A stretch of DNA of 64,000 nt from Saprospiraceae bacterium (GCA_013001975.1 JABDKX010000076.1:1-64000), one strand, 5' to 3'. Positions 46,489 through 56,293 are shown, counted from the first letter of the stretch. Numbers and translations are program-made. The notes: generated by a model from the letters alone, not told the origin.

Positions 46489-48783
46489 CTACCTAACAAG
46501 CGTTACATGTCCTTCCAATAGCTTTTTCTCACCTCGTGGATCAACATACGTGGTTTTATAGATATATACGCCTAGCGGCGAATTTGGTCCAGAATTATTA
46601 ATTTGACCATTCCATCCGACATTAGGATCCATCGAGCTAAAGACAACCTCTCCCCATCGGTTATATATGTTCATTGTATAATCCGAAATCGCTACCAAGT
46701 AACCTTTCCCCTTAAATTCATCATTTTTGCCATCACTATTTGGTGTAAATGCATTAGGCATATACAAAGTCGTCAATGGCTTAACATCTATTGTCTTAAC
46801 AATTGTATCAGGACAGCTGGTAACTGGGTGAAAGACAGTCAATTTTACATCATACAATCCTGTATCCGGAAACGAAAAGGTCGGATTCTGAATCAATGAA
46901 CTTCCAGCCTCTCCAAATTGCCACTGCCAACCAGCAGCATCAAAGGATAAATCTGTAAACGCAACGTTGTCTGTAAAATTGTTGATTTCATCTGGAGAAA
47001 AAGAAAAATCTGCAATTGGTGAATCAAGTACGCGAATCCATGAATCGAAAGATCTGCTTACTGTACAACCAATGGGAGATGTAATATCAATTGAAACAGA
47101 GTATACTCCAGCATCAGAATATGTATGCGTAGGGCTTATTTCATTGACTGTTGTGCCGTCACCAAAATCCCAAATAACATCATAAGTAGAATCAATTGGT
47201 GTCGATAAATTATCAAAAAAGATATCTGAAGGTAAGCAGCCAACAAAAGTCGTTGGTTCAATGACTATTAATTGAGGGACAGGGAAGTAAGGTACTTCTT
47301 TTTCAATTATGTCTACACATTCATTGGTATCTTCAACTTGAACAGATACCGTCTTTGATCCTGGTTCTGGAAACTGGTATAATGGATTTTGAATAGCAGA
47401 CATTTGACCACCACCAAAATCCCACTGAAAATCTATTATACCACCAGGGTCACCTGTTACGGAAAGATCAGTGAAAGAAACTGGTCCTGCTACACATGTA
47501 TCGTAATCAAAATTAAAATCAGCCGTGATACTAGGAAATATGTTAACTCTGAAACAAGCTGAATCAGCACATTGTGTTCCTTCATTTAAAATCATCCTTC
47601 CTTCATACTCTCCTATTCCAGGAAAAGTAATATCTACATCTCTTACAGCAGGCCCGCCAACAATATCATCTAATACTGATCCATCAGGATTATAAAATGT
47701 CCAATGGTATTCAAAAATTTGACTTGGAATTTGGCTGTCATTTATAATTCTAACAACATTTACTCCACAAGAATTAATCTCAAAATTTGTACAGTCATCA
47801 TTTGGGTCAGAAGGCGCCACTTCTTCATAATCAAATTGTGCGATCACATTTGAAACACAAGTGATTATATTAAATTGAAAATCTCTGCGTATCGTACCAA
47901 TCAAAACATTATTACGATACTCTTCTGCGCATACACCTACTACATATTGACCAGTTAGCGTTGGAACCCCTGAAATAATACCAGTTAGATTATCAATTGT
48001 TACTACTGGATTACCACCTAAAGGCGCAGCTGCGGTGAAAGGCGGCTTGAAGCTAACATTTTTAAAAGGCGGTGGACATTGACTTGAATTGGGTCTAACG
48101 CAATCGCAACATCCTAATTGCATTTCTAAATTGGCATCAAATGTACCTCCTGCTTGTGAAGGTGAACAAAAACTGTATCTGATAACATCACCATCAATAT
48201 CAGTTGCAGAATCATCAAACTCAAAATCTCGATTTGCACACAAAAACAAAGGAGGGAAATCATTAAATTTTGGACTGCTGTTACCTATTTCTTGGGCTTC
48301 TGGTGAAATGGTAATTCTAAATGCTGCTCCAGTATCTCCAGGATCAAAAATATTTGTTATCGAATTATTTCTACAACATCTTTGATAAGCTATTTGATAA
48401 GACCTGTTAATTACTGGAAAAGTATATTGAAAAGTATAAGTTGTTACTTGTGTCCCAACATTTGTCGGCTCTTGTATACATGGATTATCAATCAAAGGAA
48501 TATTCCCTACTGGACCAGGGTTCGCCGTCATTTCATCTATCCAAAACCAAGTGCCTCCTGCATTTTCTTGATATATTCCGAATGCAGCTGGTGCATCAAA
48601 TTGAGCCCCTCCACTGAATTGATCTCTGTACATATTAAATTCCAACAAGTAAGTCACTCGCGTTGAATCAGCATTGAAGGAAATAAAAGTATAACTGGCG
48701 TCACCTCCAACAATATGTGCTGCTTGGTTTTCTGTTATACTAATAAATGTGATTAAAAAGAAAGCGTATATTTTAATTTTCAT
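46489..48783 (-). CDS. T9SS type B sorting domain protein with PKD domains
   Basis: 764 residues from the ATG (a TTG nine bases upstream is less likely), with a signal peptide ending at about ENQAAH. The N-terminal 330 residues (HIVGGDASYTF, CCRNNSITNIF, DIDGDVIRYSFCSP, PTLTGQYVVGVCAEEYRN) are typical of Bacteroidota gliding-associated proteins. PKD domains follow (IDFQWDFGGGQMS, YDVIWDFGDGTTVNEISPTHTYSDAGVYSVSI, WQWQFGEAG). The C-terminus (YMPNAFTPNSDGKNDEF to GVYIYKTTY) is the type B (CHU_C) sorting domain for export by T9SS. It is probably a cell-surface protein. The stop codon lies inside an imperfect hairpin. Confidence 0.9.
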   Translation of the reverse strand: MKIKIYAFFLITFISITENQAAHIVGGDASYTFISFNADSTRVTYLLEFNMYRDQFSGGAQFDAPAAFGIYQENAGGTWFWIDEMTANPGPVGNIPLIDNPCIQEPTNVGTQVTTYTFQYTFPVINRSYQIAYQRCCRNNSITNIFDPGDTGAAFRITISPEAQEIGNSSPKFNDFPPLFLCANRDFEFDDSATDIDGDVIRYSFCSPSQAGGTFDANLEMQLGCCDCVRPNSSQCPPPFKNVSFKPPFTAAAPLGGNPVVTIDNLTGIISGVPTLTGQYVVGVCAEEYRNNVLIGTIRRDFQFNIITCVSNVIAQFDYEEVAPSDPNDDCTNFEINSCGVNVVRIINDSQIPSQIFEYHWTFYNPDGSVLDDIVGGPAVRDVDITFPGIGEYEGRMILNEGTQCADSACFRVNIFPSITADFNFDYDTCVAGPVSFTDLSVTGDPGGIIDFQWDFGGGQMSAIQNPLYQFPEPGSKTVSVQVEDTNECVDIIEKEVPYFPVPQLIVIEPTTFVGCLPSDIFFDNLSTPIDSTYDVIWDFGDGTTVNEISPTHTYSDAGVYSVSIDITSPIGCTVSRSFDSWIRVLDSPIADFSFSPDEINNFTDNVAFTDLSFDAAGWQWQFGEAGSSLIQNPTFSFPDTGLYDVKLTVFHPVTSCPDTIVKTIDVKPLTTLYMPNAFTPNSDGKNDEFKGKGYLVAISDYTMNIYNRWGEVVFSSMDPNVGWNGQINNSGPNSPLGVYIYKTTYVDPRGEKKLLEGHVTLVR

Positions 48784-49025
48784 ATACTTCAATGTTATTA
48801 AATTTCAATACGCAAGATAAAACTACTTCAACTTATATGTAATAATAACTGACTTATAAATTAATTAATTGTCAAAAAAGTTATATTTCCTAAGACATTT
48901 ATAAAATTTAATAGAAATTTCTTGCGTTAATTACCCTAATTAATATCATGAAACAACTTCTATTAAAGCCAGTATTGATTAACTGATATTAACTATGACT
49001 AACGAAAATCCAGTTTTATCGCTTT

Positions 49026-49598
49026 ATGCAAAATTACTTAGATGATCTAAATTTCGTCGCTGACTTATTACTTGACAACAAGGTAATACTCTCTCCTACC
49101 GATACCGTATGGGGATTAGGTTGCAATGCCATGAGTCAAATTGCAGTGAATAAGATTTATGAAATCAAACAAAGGGATTCTGATAAGCCATTTATTTTGT
49201 TGGTTAATAGTATTGAACAACTTAAGAAGTATATAAAACATGTTCATCCAAGAATAGAAACATTAATACATTTTCACCAAAGACCACTCAGTATTGTTTA
49301 TGAAGCCAATGGTCATCTTCCAACTTATTTAAAGAATAAAGATAACACAGTGGCGATTCGAGTGACGAAAAATCAAATGCTCATTGATTTAATTAATAAA
49401 ATAAATCAACCTCTTGTATCTACCAGTGCTAATATTCAAGGATCGCCCACACCTAGTAAATATGAAGAAGTTCAAAGTAATATTTTAGAAAAAGTGGACT
49501 ATATTTTCAAGAGTGAAAGAAAATCTCAGGATTCCAATCCGCCTTCTATGTTGATCAAGTTTGATGAAGAAGGTGAATTAATTTTCCTCCGCAAGTAA
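49026..49598 (+). CDS. tsaC: L-threonylcarbamoyladenylate synthase (Sua5/YciO/YrdC)
   Basis: 190 residues. The YrdC-type motifs LSPTDTVWGLGCNAM, KIYEIKQRDSDKPFILLV, PLSIVYEA, VAIRVTKNQM and PLVSTSANIQGSPTP are all present. It forms threonylcarbamoyl-AMP from threonine, bicarbonate and ATP for tRNA t6A at position 37. No C-terminal Sua5 domain is attached, so it is the short form. Its end overlaps the S41 protease gene by 21 bp in convergent orientation. Confidence 0.92.
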   Translation: MQNYLDDLNFVADLLLDNKVILSPTDTVWGLGCNAMSQIAVNKIYEIKQRDSDKPFILLVNSIEQLKKYIKHVHPRIETLIHFHQRPLSIVYEANGHLPTYLKNKDNTVAIRVTKNQMLIDLINKINQPLVSTSANIQGSPTPSKYEEVQSNILEKVDYIFKSERKSQDSNPPSMLIKFDEEGELIFLRK

Positions 49599-51149
49599 TG
49601 CCATTGTGGTTTTCTGATTATTGATAAATTTTAATGCCTCATTGACATAGGCGTCTTTCGCATTAATGGCATCAAGGTAAGCTGCTTCTCCTTCAGAAAT
49701 TCTAATATATCTCGCCTTCAGAAAATCTGAAAAGTCCATATCGCAACCGTTAGTTAATTCTTCGTATGCGTCTCCATAAGTATTAAGAATAAAACTTTTA
49801 AAGGCATCAGTATTCAAAACTTCTAATTCTATATCATCACTTTTAGCTTTAACCATCTCATTGATGATGTAATAATCTGCATAATCTTTCATACTATAAC
49901 AATACTCGCTGAGTGTTGCATCAACAGTAACGTCAGGTATTATCCCTCCACCACCTGCCACTTCTCTTTCAAGGAGTAAGGTTTTGTATTCGTTGCTGTC
50001 TAAATGAAAACTCTTATTAATATTTTGATATGATTTTTGGATCAGTCTTCCACTTGGTGTGTAATATTTTGCAATAGTCAACCTAAGTGCACCACCATTT
50101 TTAAGCGGGAATATCTCTTGCACCAAACCTTTGCCATAACTTTGTTTGCCAATAACGACCCCTCGATCCCAATCTTGAATTGCACCCGCCAAAATTTCAC
50201 TTCCAGAAGCAGAGTATTCATTTATTAAAACAGCAATTTTTCCAATATTAAAAAAGCTTTTTCCTGTTGAAAAGTATTCCGCTTTTTTTCGATTTAATCC
50301 TTCTGTGTAGCAAAGCAACCGATCTTTATCTTCAAACAGTTGTGAAAGAATACTGATAGCCTCAGGTAAAAAACCTCCTGGATTATCTCTAAGATCGATG
50401 ATCAAATTCATTCGTTTTTTATCTCCGATCAAAGTTTCGATTGACTTCATAAATTGCTCATAGGTATTTGAGCTAAATCTGGTCATTTCTAAATATGCTG
50501 TTTGCTCGTCTATCAGATAAGAATTATTCGCTGAAGACATTTCAATCGTTTTTGGATTGATTTTTATGATCTCGTTTTCTTCTGAATCGACATGTTTTAA
50601 CATGATACTGATTTCTTTGTCAGCATTATTTTTAAAATAAGATCTTATCGTTGAGAATGGCGTATTGTTGCCAGCTATAGTATCTCCATTTATTTGTAAA
50701 AGGGCATCTCCTACTCTTATCCCTGCCTTTTCAGCAGGACCTTCCTCTAATAATCTGCAAATAAAAAAGGTATCTTTTAACATCAAGGTTTCAATGCCAA
50801 TTCCATTGTATTCTCCCTCCATTTTTTCATTATGATCTTCCCATTGATCAGGAGAGATATAACTTGAATGCGGATCTAATTGTCTTAAAATGTGTTTGAT
50901 CGCATCAACAGCTATAACGTCATGATTTAAACTGTCGACGTAATTGGTTTCTATAAACCTGAGAATCTCTTCTATCCTTCCATCTTGATGAGAAACATTT
51001 TGAGACGATCCATTTTGAAAATTGATCAGTGAGTAATCATTATTGTTAAAATTCATATTATAACCAGCCAATAAGCCAATCGCTGCTGAAATCGCGACCA
51101 ATAATGGTTCCCATACTCTATACTTGACTTTGTTATGCTTTTCTGGCAT
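49578..51149 (-). CDS. S41 family C-terminal processing peptidase
   Basis: 523 residues. One N-terminal membrane anchor (PLLVAISAAIGLLAGYNM) is followed by a PDZ domain (GIETLMLKDTFFICRLLEEGPAEKAGIRVGDALLQINGD) and the peptidase domain. The catalytic Ser is in INEYSASGSEILAGAIQ, and the Lys is in VVIGKQSYGKGLVQ. It would cleave C-termini of periplasmic or envelope proteins. An ending domain of about 130 residues after PDVTVD is also seen in other Bacteroidota S41 proteins. Confidence 0.92.
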   Translation of the reverse strand: MPEKHNKVKYRVWEPLLVAISAAIGLLAGYNMNFNNNDYSLINFQNGSSQNVSHQDGRIEEILRFIETNYVDSLNHDVIAVDAIKHILRQLDPHSSYISPDQWEDHNEKMEGEYNGIGIETLMLKDTFFICRLLEEGPAEKAGIRVGDALLQINGDTIAGNNTPFSTIRSYFKNNADKEISIMLKHVDSEENEIIKINPKTIEMSSANNSYLIDEQTAYLEMTRFSSNTYEQFMKSIETLIGDKKRMNLIIDLRDNPGGFLPEAISILSQLFEDKDRLLCYTEGLNRKKAEYFSTGKSFFNIGKIAVLINEYSASGSEILAGAIQDWDRGVVIGKQSYGKGLVQEIFPLKNGGALRLTIAKYYTPSGRLIQKSYQNINKSFHLDSNEYKTLLLEREVAGGGGIIPDVTVDATLSEYCYSMKDYADYYIINEMVKAKSDDIELEVLNTDAFKSFILNTYGDAYEELTNGCDMDFSDFLKARYIRISEGEAAYLDAINAKDAYVNEALKFINNQKTTMALLAEEN

Positions 51150-51314
51150 ATCGGATAATGATGTTATTTTTTTAAAAGAATAAAGATATATTAAATGACA
51201 AATTTGTTATTGTATTGTTCAGTTTAAGTTAAAGTCAAATCGAAAGAAAGTCTGAAAAATTTATAAAAAGAATTTAATCAATTATCGCTTTTTTAAATAA
51301 AACCTAAAATAAAC

Positions 51315-51322
51315 TAACTTTG
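51315..51322 (+). promoter_or_regulatory. Bacteroidota -7 element before the Lrp gene
   Basis: The sequence TAACTTTG matches TAnnTTTG exactly and lies 43 bases before the ATG at 51366. No clear TTTG is present at the -33 position. Confidence 0.55.
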
Positions 51323-51365
51323 CATCTCTTTTAATAGATAATTTCTATTCAAAACAGTTAATCTA

Positions 51366-51845
51366 ATGAAAAAAGTTTTTGTTCCTGACGATATTGATTT
51401 AAAAATTCTATCCATTTTAATGGTAGATGCAAAGAAAACATATGCTGAAATTGGCAAAGAGCTTTTTATTTCAGGTGGTACCGTTCATGTAAGAATAAAA
51501 AAACTCATGGATGCTAATGTTATTCTAAATTCTCAACTGAAAGTAGATTATTCTAAATTAGGATATGACATCACTGCTTTTTTAGGAATGTATCTTGAAA
51601 AAAGTAAGTATTATGATTCTGTTTCTCAGCAACTGGGTGAAATTCCAGAAATTTTGGAAGCACATTACACAACGGGTACTTATAGTATTTTTGCTAAAGT
51701 TATTTGTAGGGATACAGATCATTTGAGAGACATTATTTCTCACCAGATTCAGCAAATAAATGGAATTCAGAGAACAGAAACATTCATATCGTTACATAAT
51801 AGTTATGAGCGTCCGCTAAAGATTACCCTGAGTAGCGACTCATAA
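51366..51845 (+). CDS. Lrp/AsnC family transcriptional regulator
   Basis: 159 residues. The N-terminal helix-turn-helix (DDIDLKILSILMVDAKKTYAEIGKELFISGGTVHVRIKKLMDANVI) is followed by the RAM/AsnC effector domain (DITAFLGMYLEKSKYYDSVSQQLGEIPEILEAHYTTGTYSIFAKVICRD). It would bind an amino acid or similar ligand and regulate promoters. It is a single gene, and its targets are unknown. The frame starts 43 bases after a clear -7 element. Confidence 0.92.
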   Translation: MKKVFVPDDIDLKILSILMVDAKKTYAEIGKELFISGGTVHVRIKKLMDANVILNSQLKVDYSKLGYDITAFLGMYLEKSKYYDSVSQQLGEIPEILEAHYTTGTYSIFAKVICRDTDHLRDIISHQIQQINGIQRTETFISLHNSYERPLKITLSSDS

Positions 51846-51856
51846 TGTAAAACACT

Positions 51857-52276
51857 TTACATAATACTGTCTACTCTACTATCAATGGAGTATTTACCTG
51901 ATCCAAGTAGGTATATTGATAAAAATCCAAGCATATATATTAATGCTGGTTCTTTTGAGCCCCCATCCGCGCTTTGCATAAACCATGGATCTCCCGAATG
52001 AATAACAAATGCGGCAATCAACATTGTAATGATCATTGGTAATGCAGCCAATCTGGTTTTGTATCCAATAATAATCATTATACATGCTATGAATTCAGCT
52101 GCAACGGCTAAAATTAAAGAGATTTTAGGGGGCATTCCCAACACAGAAGGAAATCTTATTTCACCGCCTGCTAAAAGCATATTAAATTTTGATAACCCAT
52201 GGCCCAGTAACATATACAGACCGAAACCAAGCCTCAGAACCAAAGCAGCCAAGTCAGGGTATCGAATAATCATCAT
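51857..52276 (-). CDS. DoxX family membrane protein
   Basis: 139 residues with four membrane spans. The N-terminal LAALVLRLGFGLYMLLGHGLSKF, AAEFIACIMIIIGYKTRLAALPMIITMLIAAFVIH and the GSGKYSIDSR end match the DoxX family. The role is unclear; some members belong to oxidoreductase or thiosulfate systems. The start overlaps the stop of the START-like gene by 4 bp, so the two share a transcript. Confidence 0.85.
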   Translation of the reverse strand: MMIIRYPDLAALVLRLGFGLYMLLGHGLSKFNMLLAGGEIRFPSVLGMPPKISLILAVAAEFIACIMIIIGYKTRLAALPMIITMLIAAFVIHSGDPWFMQSADGGSKEPALIYMLGFLSIYLLGSGKYSIDSRVDSIM

Positions 52277-52653
52277 CCGCCACAGACAATTTGAAGTTCA
52301 GAAATTTGAGAAGCCCACAAATCCATTTGTTCTTGCTCCTCTCCTTTTTCACAAAAATCAGTGATTTCTAAAATCGTTTGGCGCGTTATATCTGATTTAT
52401 ACATTCTAAATTCGAAGTACTCGTCAGCAGACTCGTCTTCAATCCATTTAAATTTTAGGCGTTCTTCTTCTATATCATCTATAAGGATGGCTTCTTCGTC
52501 AGAACCTTCCCATGTAAACGTATATATATCATCATTGATATCAACGCCATCGCAAAACCAACGGACTAAATTTTCAGGGGCTGTTAAAAACTGGTAAATT
52601 ATGGCGGGTGAAGCTTTGAATATAAACTCCATCTCTATTTTCACTCTACTCAT
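52273..52653 (-). CDS. START-like/SRPBCC domain protein
   Basis: 126 residues. The sequence MEFIFKASPAIIYQFLTAPENLVRWFCDGVDI, then YTFTWEGSDEEAILID and LKFKWIEDESADEYFEFRMYKSD, fits the START-like family of Bacteroidota. No active site is known for this group. It overlaps doxX by 4 bp. Confidence 0.82.
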   Translation of the reverse strand: MSRVKIEMEFIFKASPAIIYQFLTAPENLVRWFCDGVDINDDIYTFTWEGSDEEAILIDDIEEERLKFKWIEDESADEYFEFRMYKSDITRQTILEITDFCEKGEEQEQMDLWASQISELQIVCGG

Positions 52654-52871
52654 TAATTAGTTTGTTTATTGATACTTTGTATCTCGTATAAGCGCAAAAT
52701 ATATATTTTAATTCCTTCAAATAAAAAAAAAACGAAGAATATTTTCAAAAAGAGCCATAAATAGGAGAAAGTTTGCTACATTTTCCTTTAGAATGAGATT
52801 TGGTCTTGCGATTAAGCAAGGATAATAATACTTTTGGCAATTGTAATTCGATTGCTAAAATAAACCAGAGG

Positions 52872-53738
52872 ATGAGGCAACTAAAAATAACTAAGTCAAT
52901 TACTAATAGAGAAAGTCAATCTCTAGAAAAATATCTACAAGAAATAGGAAAAGTTGACCTTCTAACACCAGAAGAAGAAGTAGATTTAGCAAAAAAAATT
53001 AAAGAAGGCGATCAAGAAGCCTTAGAAAAACTTACAAAAGCAAATCTCAGGTTCGTTGTTTCTGTTGCGAAACAATATCAAAATCAAGGCTTATCTCTTA
53101 GTGACCTTATCAATGAAGGGAACTTAGGGCTTATAAAAGCAGCTCAACGATTTGATGAAACCAGAGGATTCAAATTTATTTCTTACGCTGTATGGTGGAT
53201 CAGACAATCTATTCTTCAAGCATTAGCTGAGCAATCTAGAATTGTTAGACTCCCTCTTAACAAAGTAGGATCTTTAAATAAAATTAATAGAGCCTTTTCT
53301 GAACTCGAACAAGAGTTTGAAAGAGAGCCTTCTTCTGAAGAGCTTGCTGAATTATTAGAAATTACATCTGATGAGGTAGAAACAACTTTAGGTGTGGCTG
53401 CAAGACACGTATCTATGGATGCACCATTTGTTGATGGTGAAGATAATTCCTTATTAGATGTGCTGGAAAACAGCGGTACGCCTGGTACTGATACCAAATT
53501 GGAATATGCGGAATCTCTTAGAAGAGAAATCGAAAGATCTTTAAACACATTGACAGAAAGACAATGTGATGTTATCAAGCTTTATTTTGGAATTGGAATT
53601 GAGCATCCTATGTCTTTGGAAGATATCGGGGATCGATTTGGATTAACAAGAGAGCGTGTGAGACAAATTAAAGATAAGGCGATTAACAAGTTGAGATCTG
53701 CATCAAGAAGCAAATTACTCAAGCATTACTTAGGGTAA
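52872..53738 (+). CDS. rpoD: RNA polymerase primary sigma factor (short RpoD/SigA)
   Basis: 288 residues from the ATG giving [18 protein letters not shown], the usual start in Bacteroidota; an earlier start at 52800 adds an unrelated tail. Region 1.2 ([26 protein letters not shown]), region 2 ([57 protein letters not shown]), region 3 and region 4 ([35 protein letters not shown]) are present. Region 1.1 is missing, as in other Bacteroidota. It would read the TTTG/TAnnTTTG promoters noted elsewhere in this window. Confidence 0.96.
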   Translation: MRQLKITKSITNRESQSLEKYLQEIGKVDLLTPEEEVDLAKKIKEGDQEALEKLTKANLRFVVSVAKQYQNQGLSLSDLINEGNLGLIKAAQRFDETRGFKFISYAVWWIRQSILQALAEQSRIVRLPLNKVGSLNKINRAFSELEQEFEREPSSEELAELLEITSDEVETTLGVAARHVSMDAPFVDGEDNSLLDVLENSGTPGTDTKLEYAESLRREIERSLNTLTERQCDVIKLYFGIGIEHPMSLEDIGDRFGLTRERVRQIKDKAINKLRSASRSKLLKHYLG

Positions 53739-53817
53739 TAACACCCATTTCTTTTCAATTAAAAAATTTCATCATTTAAGGGTCACCCTTTTAGGTGAAC
53801 GCAAAAGAATGAAATAA

Positions 53818-53845
53818 CTTGAATCACGTATTCAGGGTGTTTTTT
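53818..53845 (+). terminator. Hairpin with T-run downstream of rpoD
   Basis: A 7-bp stem (53818-53824 with 53830-53836) with one G-T pair and a 5-base loop is followed after GTG by six or more T. It could end the rpoD message. A longer pairing also exists between AACACCC just after rpoD and GGGTGTT here. Confidence 0.5.
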
Positions 53846-53892
53846 AATTAAATACTTATGTGATATTTGATCATAATTAAACACACTTGATT

Positions 53893-54870
53893 ATGAAAAC
53901 AATATCTCAATTAAAATTATTTTACCCGAAAGTAATATTGCTTTTTATATTATGCTTTTCAGCTAATTTTATAACTAGTCAGAACATTATAATTGACGGA
54001 AGTTGTGAGGGTCATAACACCAATGGTTGTGATTATAATAACTCAGATACTAATTTTAATGGACATTTTACTAATCTGACTGCATTCACTTTTAACGGTT
54101 CTGGCGAAATTGATATCATGAGATCAACATCTTGTATTGGTGAAAATCCTCCAGTTGGTGCAACCCATTTAGGAATAGCCCACAATGGTGATCTGAATAG
54201 ATGGGATCAATTTTCGTTTAATTTGACAACTCCTATTGTTGCTGGTGCTGATTATGATATAAGTTTTTGGCTTGATGTAGTACAATATTCTAATCAATCA
54301 GAAGGAAATTTAGAAATTGGTATATCCACAACAAGTACATCATTTGGAACTTTAGCATTTACTGCAACAGCTCCTCTTATAGATCCTTATACATACATCA
54401 CTGGTTCATTTACAGCACCAATAGCAGGTAATTATCTTACAGTTAGACCTCAGGCAACAGGTGCTACAAATAGGTGTTGGCTGCATGTTGATGGTTTTGA
54501 ATTGCTTGGTGAAGTATTACCATTATGTGACGTTGACAATGCCAATTTAGATACAATGATTATGCCTGTTGATACACTTTCGGATTATACATTTGCATCT
54601 GAAGATTCGATTGTGTTAACTGGCAAAATATTAGCTGGTACAGGTGCCGATACCTTTGTTGATTTGAGAGCGACTTCTGTGATCATTCTAAATGGACCAT
54701 TTGAGTCTGAATTAGGAACACGTGCATTGATTTATATTGGGGCTTGTGATGGCAGTATGCTATTCACAAATGAAGAAGACGAGATTGTTTTGAAAAAAGC
54801 TGAAAACAATGATGCAAAGAAAGAAGATGGCATTGAATTTAAAGGTGATACAGTAGATACCGTGCCTTAA
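53893..54870 (+). CDS. Secreted hypothetical protein with carbohydrate-binding-like domain
   Basis: 325 residues from ATG (a TTG-started frame two codons earlier is also open). A signal peptide (VILLFILCFSANFITSQ) is followed by NIIIDGSCEGHNTNGCDYNN and a beta-sandwich-like region (PPVGATHLGIAHNGDLNRWDQFSFNLTTPIVAGADYDISFWL, then WLHVDGFELLGE) that resembles galactose-binding or CBM-type modules. The second half repeats the pattern FASEDSIVLTGKILAGTGADTFVDLRA, typical of surface proteins carrying a C-terminal eCIS/DUF-type segment in Bacteroidota. No T9SS sorting domain is visible. It ends at a strong terminator shared with glpX. Confidence 0.7.
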   Translation: MKTISQLKLFYPKVILLFILCFSANFITSQNIIIDGSCEGHNTNGCDYNNSDTNFNGHFTNLTAFTFNGSGEIDIMRSTSCIGENPPVGATHLGIAHNGDLNRWDQFSFNLTTPIVAGADYDISFWLDVVQYSNQSEGNLEIGISTTSTSFGTLAFTATAPLIDPYTYITGSFTAPIAGNYLTVRPQATGATNRCWLHVDGFELLGEVLPLCDVDNANLDTMIMPVDTLSDYTFASEDSIVLTGKILAGTGADTFVDLRATSVIILNGPFESELGTRALIYIGACDGSMLFTNEEDEIVLKKAENNDAKKEDGIEFKGDTVDTVP

Positions 54871-54886
54871 TTTTAAATTTCAATTA

Positions 54887-54918
54887 AAAAGGGTTGTATA
54901 AATAATTACAACCCTTTT
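54887..54918. terminator. Bidirectional terminator between the secreted-protein gene and glpX
   Basis: A perfect 12-bp stem (54887-54898 with 54907-54918), including AAAA on one side and TTTT on the other, with an 8-base loop lies between two converging genes. It can serve both strands. Confidence 0.85.
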
Positions 54919-54924
54919 CTATTT

Positions 54925-55878
54925 CTAGTAATTTGGCTTACGATCAAAATGATGTTCTGCTTTGATATGTCTGATTGTTCCAGACTTACTTCTCATAACA
55001 ATAGAATGCGTCATAGCTCCCCAACTTTTAAAGTGAACGCCTTTTAATAAACTACCGTCAGTAACTCCTGTTGCAACGAACATAACATCACCACTCGCTA
55101 ATTCATTCATAGTAAACAGTTTGTTGATATCAGCTACACCCATTTTTTTTGCACGTTCTATATCATCATCATTTCTTGGAACCAATACACCTTGAAAATC
55201 TCCTTTTACACAACGCATGGCTGCAGCTGCAATAACACCTTCTGGAGCTCCTCCTGTACCTAGCAACATATCAATTCCAGAATCAGGTAACGCAGTGGCA
55301 ATAGCCGCTGAAACATCACCATCACCAATTAAATATATACGAGCACCTGTATTTCTAACTTCCTGAATTAATTCTTTGTGTCTGGGTCTGTCTAAAATGA
55401 CTGCTGTGAGATCTGACACCGAGCAAGACTTTCTTTGCGCCAATCTTTTTAAATTATTAGTTGGGGTATCTCTGATATCTATCGATCCTACCCCGTCAGG
55501 ACCAACAGCTATTTTATTCATATAAATATCAGGAGCATTCAAAAGATTTCCTTTTTTACCAATGGCCATTACAGAAATTGAATTATGACCACCAACAGCG
55601 CAGATGGTTGTTCCTTCCAGAGGATCTAATGCAATTTCCAACTCAGGACCTTGTCCCGTTCCTACTTTTTCACCTATGTAAAGCATAGGTGCTTCGTCAC
55701 GTTCTCCTTCACCGATAACAACGGTTGCGTTACAATCAACAGTATCTAACATTTTACGCATTGCATCCACAGCAGCTTGATCTGCTGCTTTTTCATCTCC
55801 CTTTCCCATCCATCTTGCAGAAGCAATAGATGCCATTTCTGTAACACGAACAAATTCTAAAGCCAGGTTTCGATTCAT
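54925..55878 (-). CDS. glpX: Class II fructose-1,6-bisphosphatase
   Basis: 317 residues. The GlpX family motifs are seen: RVTEMASIASARWMGKGDEKAADQAAVDAMR, VVIGEGERDEAPMLYIGE, the metal-binding DPLEGTT, LLGTGGAPEGVIAAAAMRC and ATGVTDGSLLKGV. It converts fructose 1,6-bisphosphate to fructose 6-phosphate in gluconeogenesis, in the cytoplasm. A -7 element lies about 50 bases upstream. It ends at the shared terminator. Confidence 0.95.
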   Translation of the reverse strand: MNRNLALEFVRVTEMASIASARWMGKGDEKAADQAAVDAMRKMLDTVDCNATVVIGEGERDEAPMLYIGEKVGTGQGPELEIALDPLEGTTICAVGGHNSISVMAIGKKGNLLNAPDIYMNKIAVGPDGVGSIDIRDTPTNNLKRLAQRKSCSVSDLTAVILDRPRHKELIQEVRNTGARIYLIGDGDVSAAIATALPDSGIDMLLGTGGAPEGVIAAAAMRCVKGDFQGVLVPRNDDDIERAKKMGVADINKLFTMNELASGDVMFVATGVTDGSLLKGVHFKSWGAMTHSIVMRSKSGTIRHIKAEHHFDRKPNY

Positions 55879-55926
55879 TATTTATTGGTTAAAAGATTAA
55901 GTATTTTTTTATAGTAATTCTGGCAA

Positions 55927-55934
55927 CAAATGTA
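55927..55934 (-). promoter_or_regulatory. Bacteroidota -7 element before glpX
   Basis: On the minus strand this reads TACATTTG, an exact TAnnTTTG match, about 50 bases upstream of the glpX start. Confidence 0.5.
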
Positions 55935-56244
55935 GGAAATAAATTATGAGAAAAAATTAAATATGCATTAATTATTTTAAGTCGAAGTTAGTGTAAATGA
56001 GACACTTATGTGTAGGGAATCATATTATGATAACAAGAAAGCTATTGATATTTTTGAGAATAAAAAAAGAAGGCGTTTCCTCGATATTGTGTTCCCATAG
56101 GAGCACTTGTTTTTAATATTTAATAATTCAAGAAGTTTTATATTTAATAAAAACTAATCTCATCTATAGTATAAATTATTTAAAATGGTAAACAAAAAAG
56201 TAGTTAAACTAAAATTTATTTTATTTCTGAGTTTGGTATAAAAA

Positions 56245-56273
56245 AAAAGCGTAACAAAAATTGCTACGCTTTT
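56245..56273 (-). terminator. Rho-independent terminator after the small conserved gene
   Basis: A 9-bp stem (56245-56253 with 56265-56273) is followed on the minus strand by T-rich sequence (the A-run at 56241-56248). It lies about 20 bases past the stop of the gene at 56294. Confidence 0.8.
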
Positions 56274-56293
56274 AAGATTTTATTTGTAATGCC

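Larger units (their letters stand above)
55879..56293. other. AT-rich intergenic region with the glpX promoter and a terminator of the small gene
   Basis: 415 bp without a believable gene. It holds the minus-strand -7 element for glpX near 55927 and a hairpin terminator for the small minus-strand gene at 56245-56273. I see no tRNA or other RNA fold in between. Confidence 0.5.

Noticed and set aside
52800..52871. Longer N-terminus for the sigma factor
   Set aside because: The extra 24 residues have no sigma character, and the internal ATG gives the [11 protein letters not shown] start typical of Bacteroidota sigma factors.
55960..56240. Possible small RNA or tRNA in the glpX upstream gap
   Set aside because: No cloverleaf or strong fold could be drawn, and no conserved CCA or T-loop sequence was seen.
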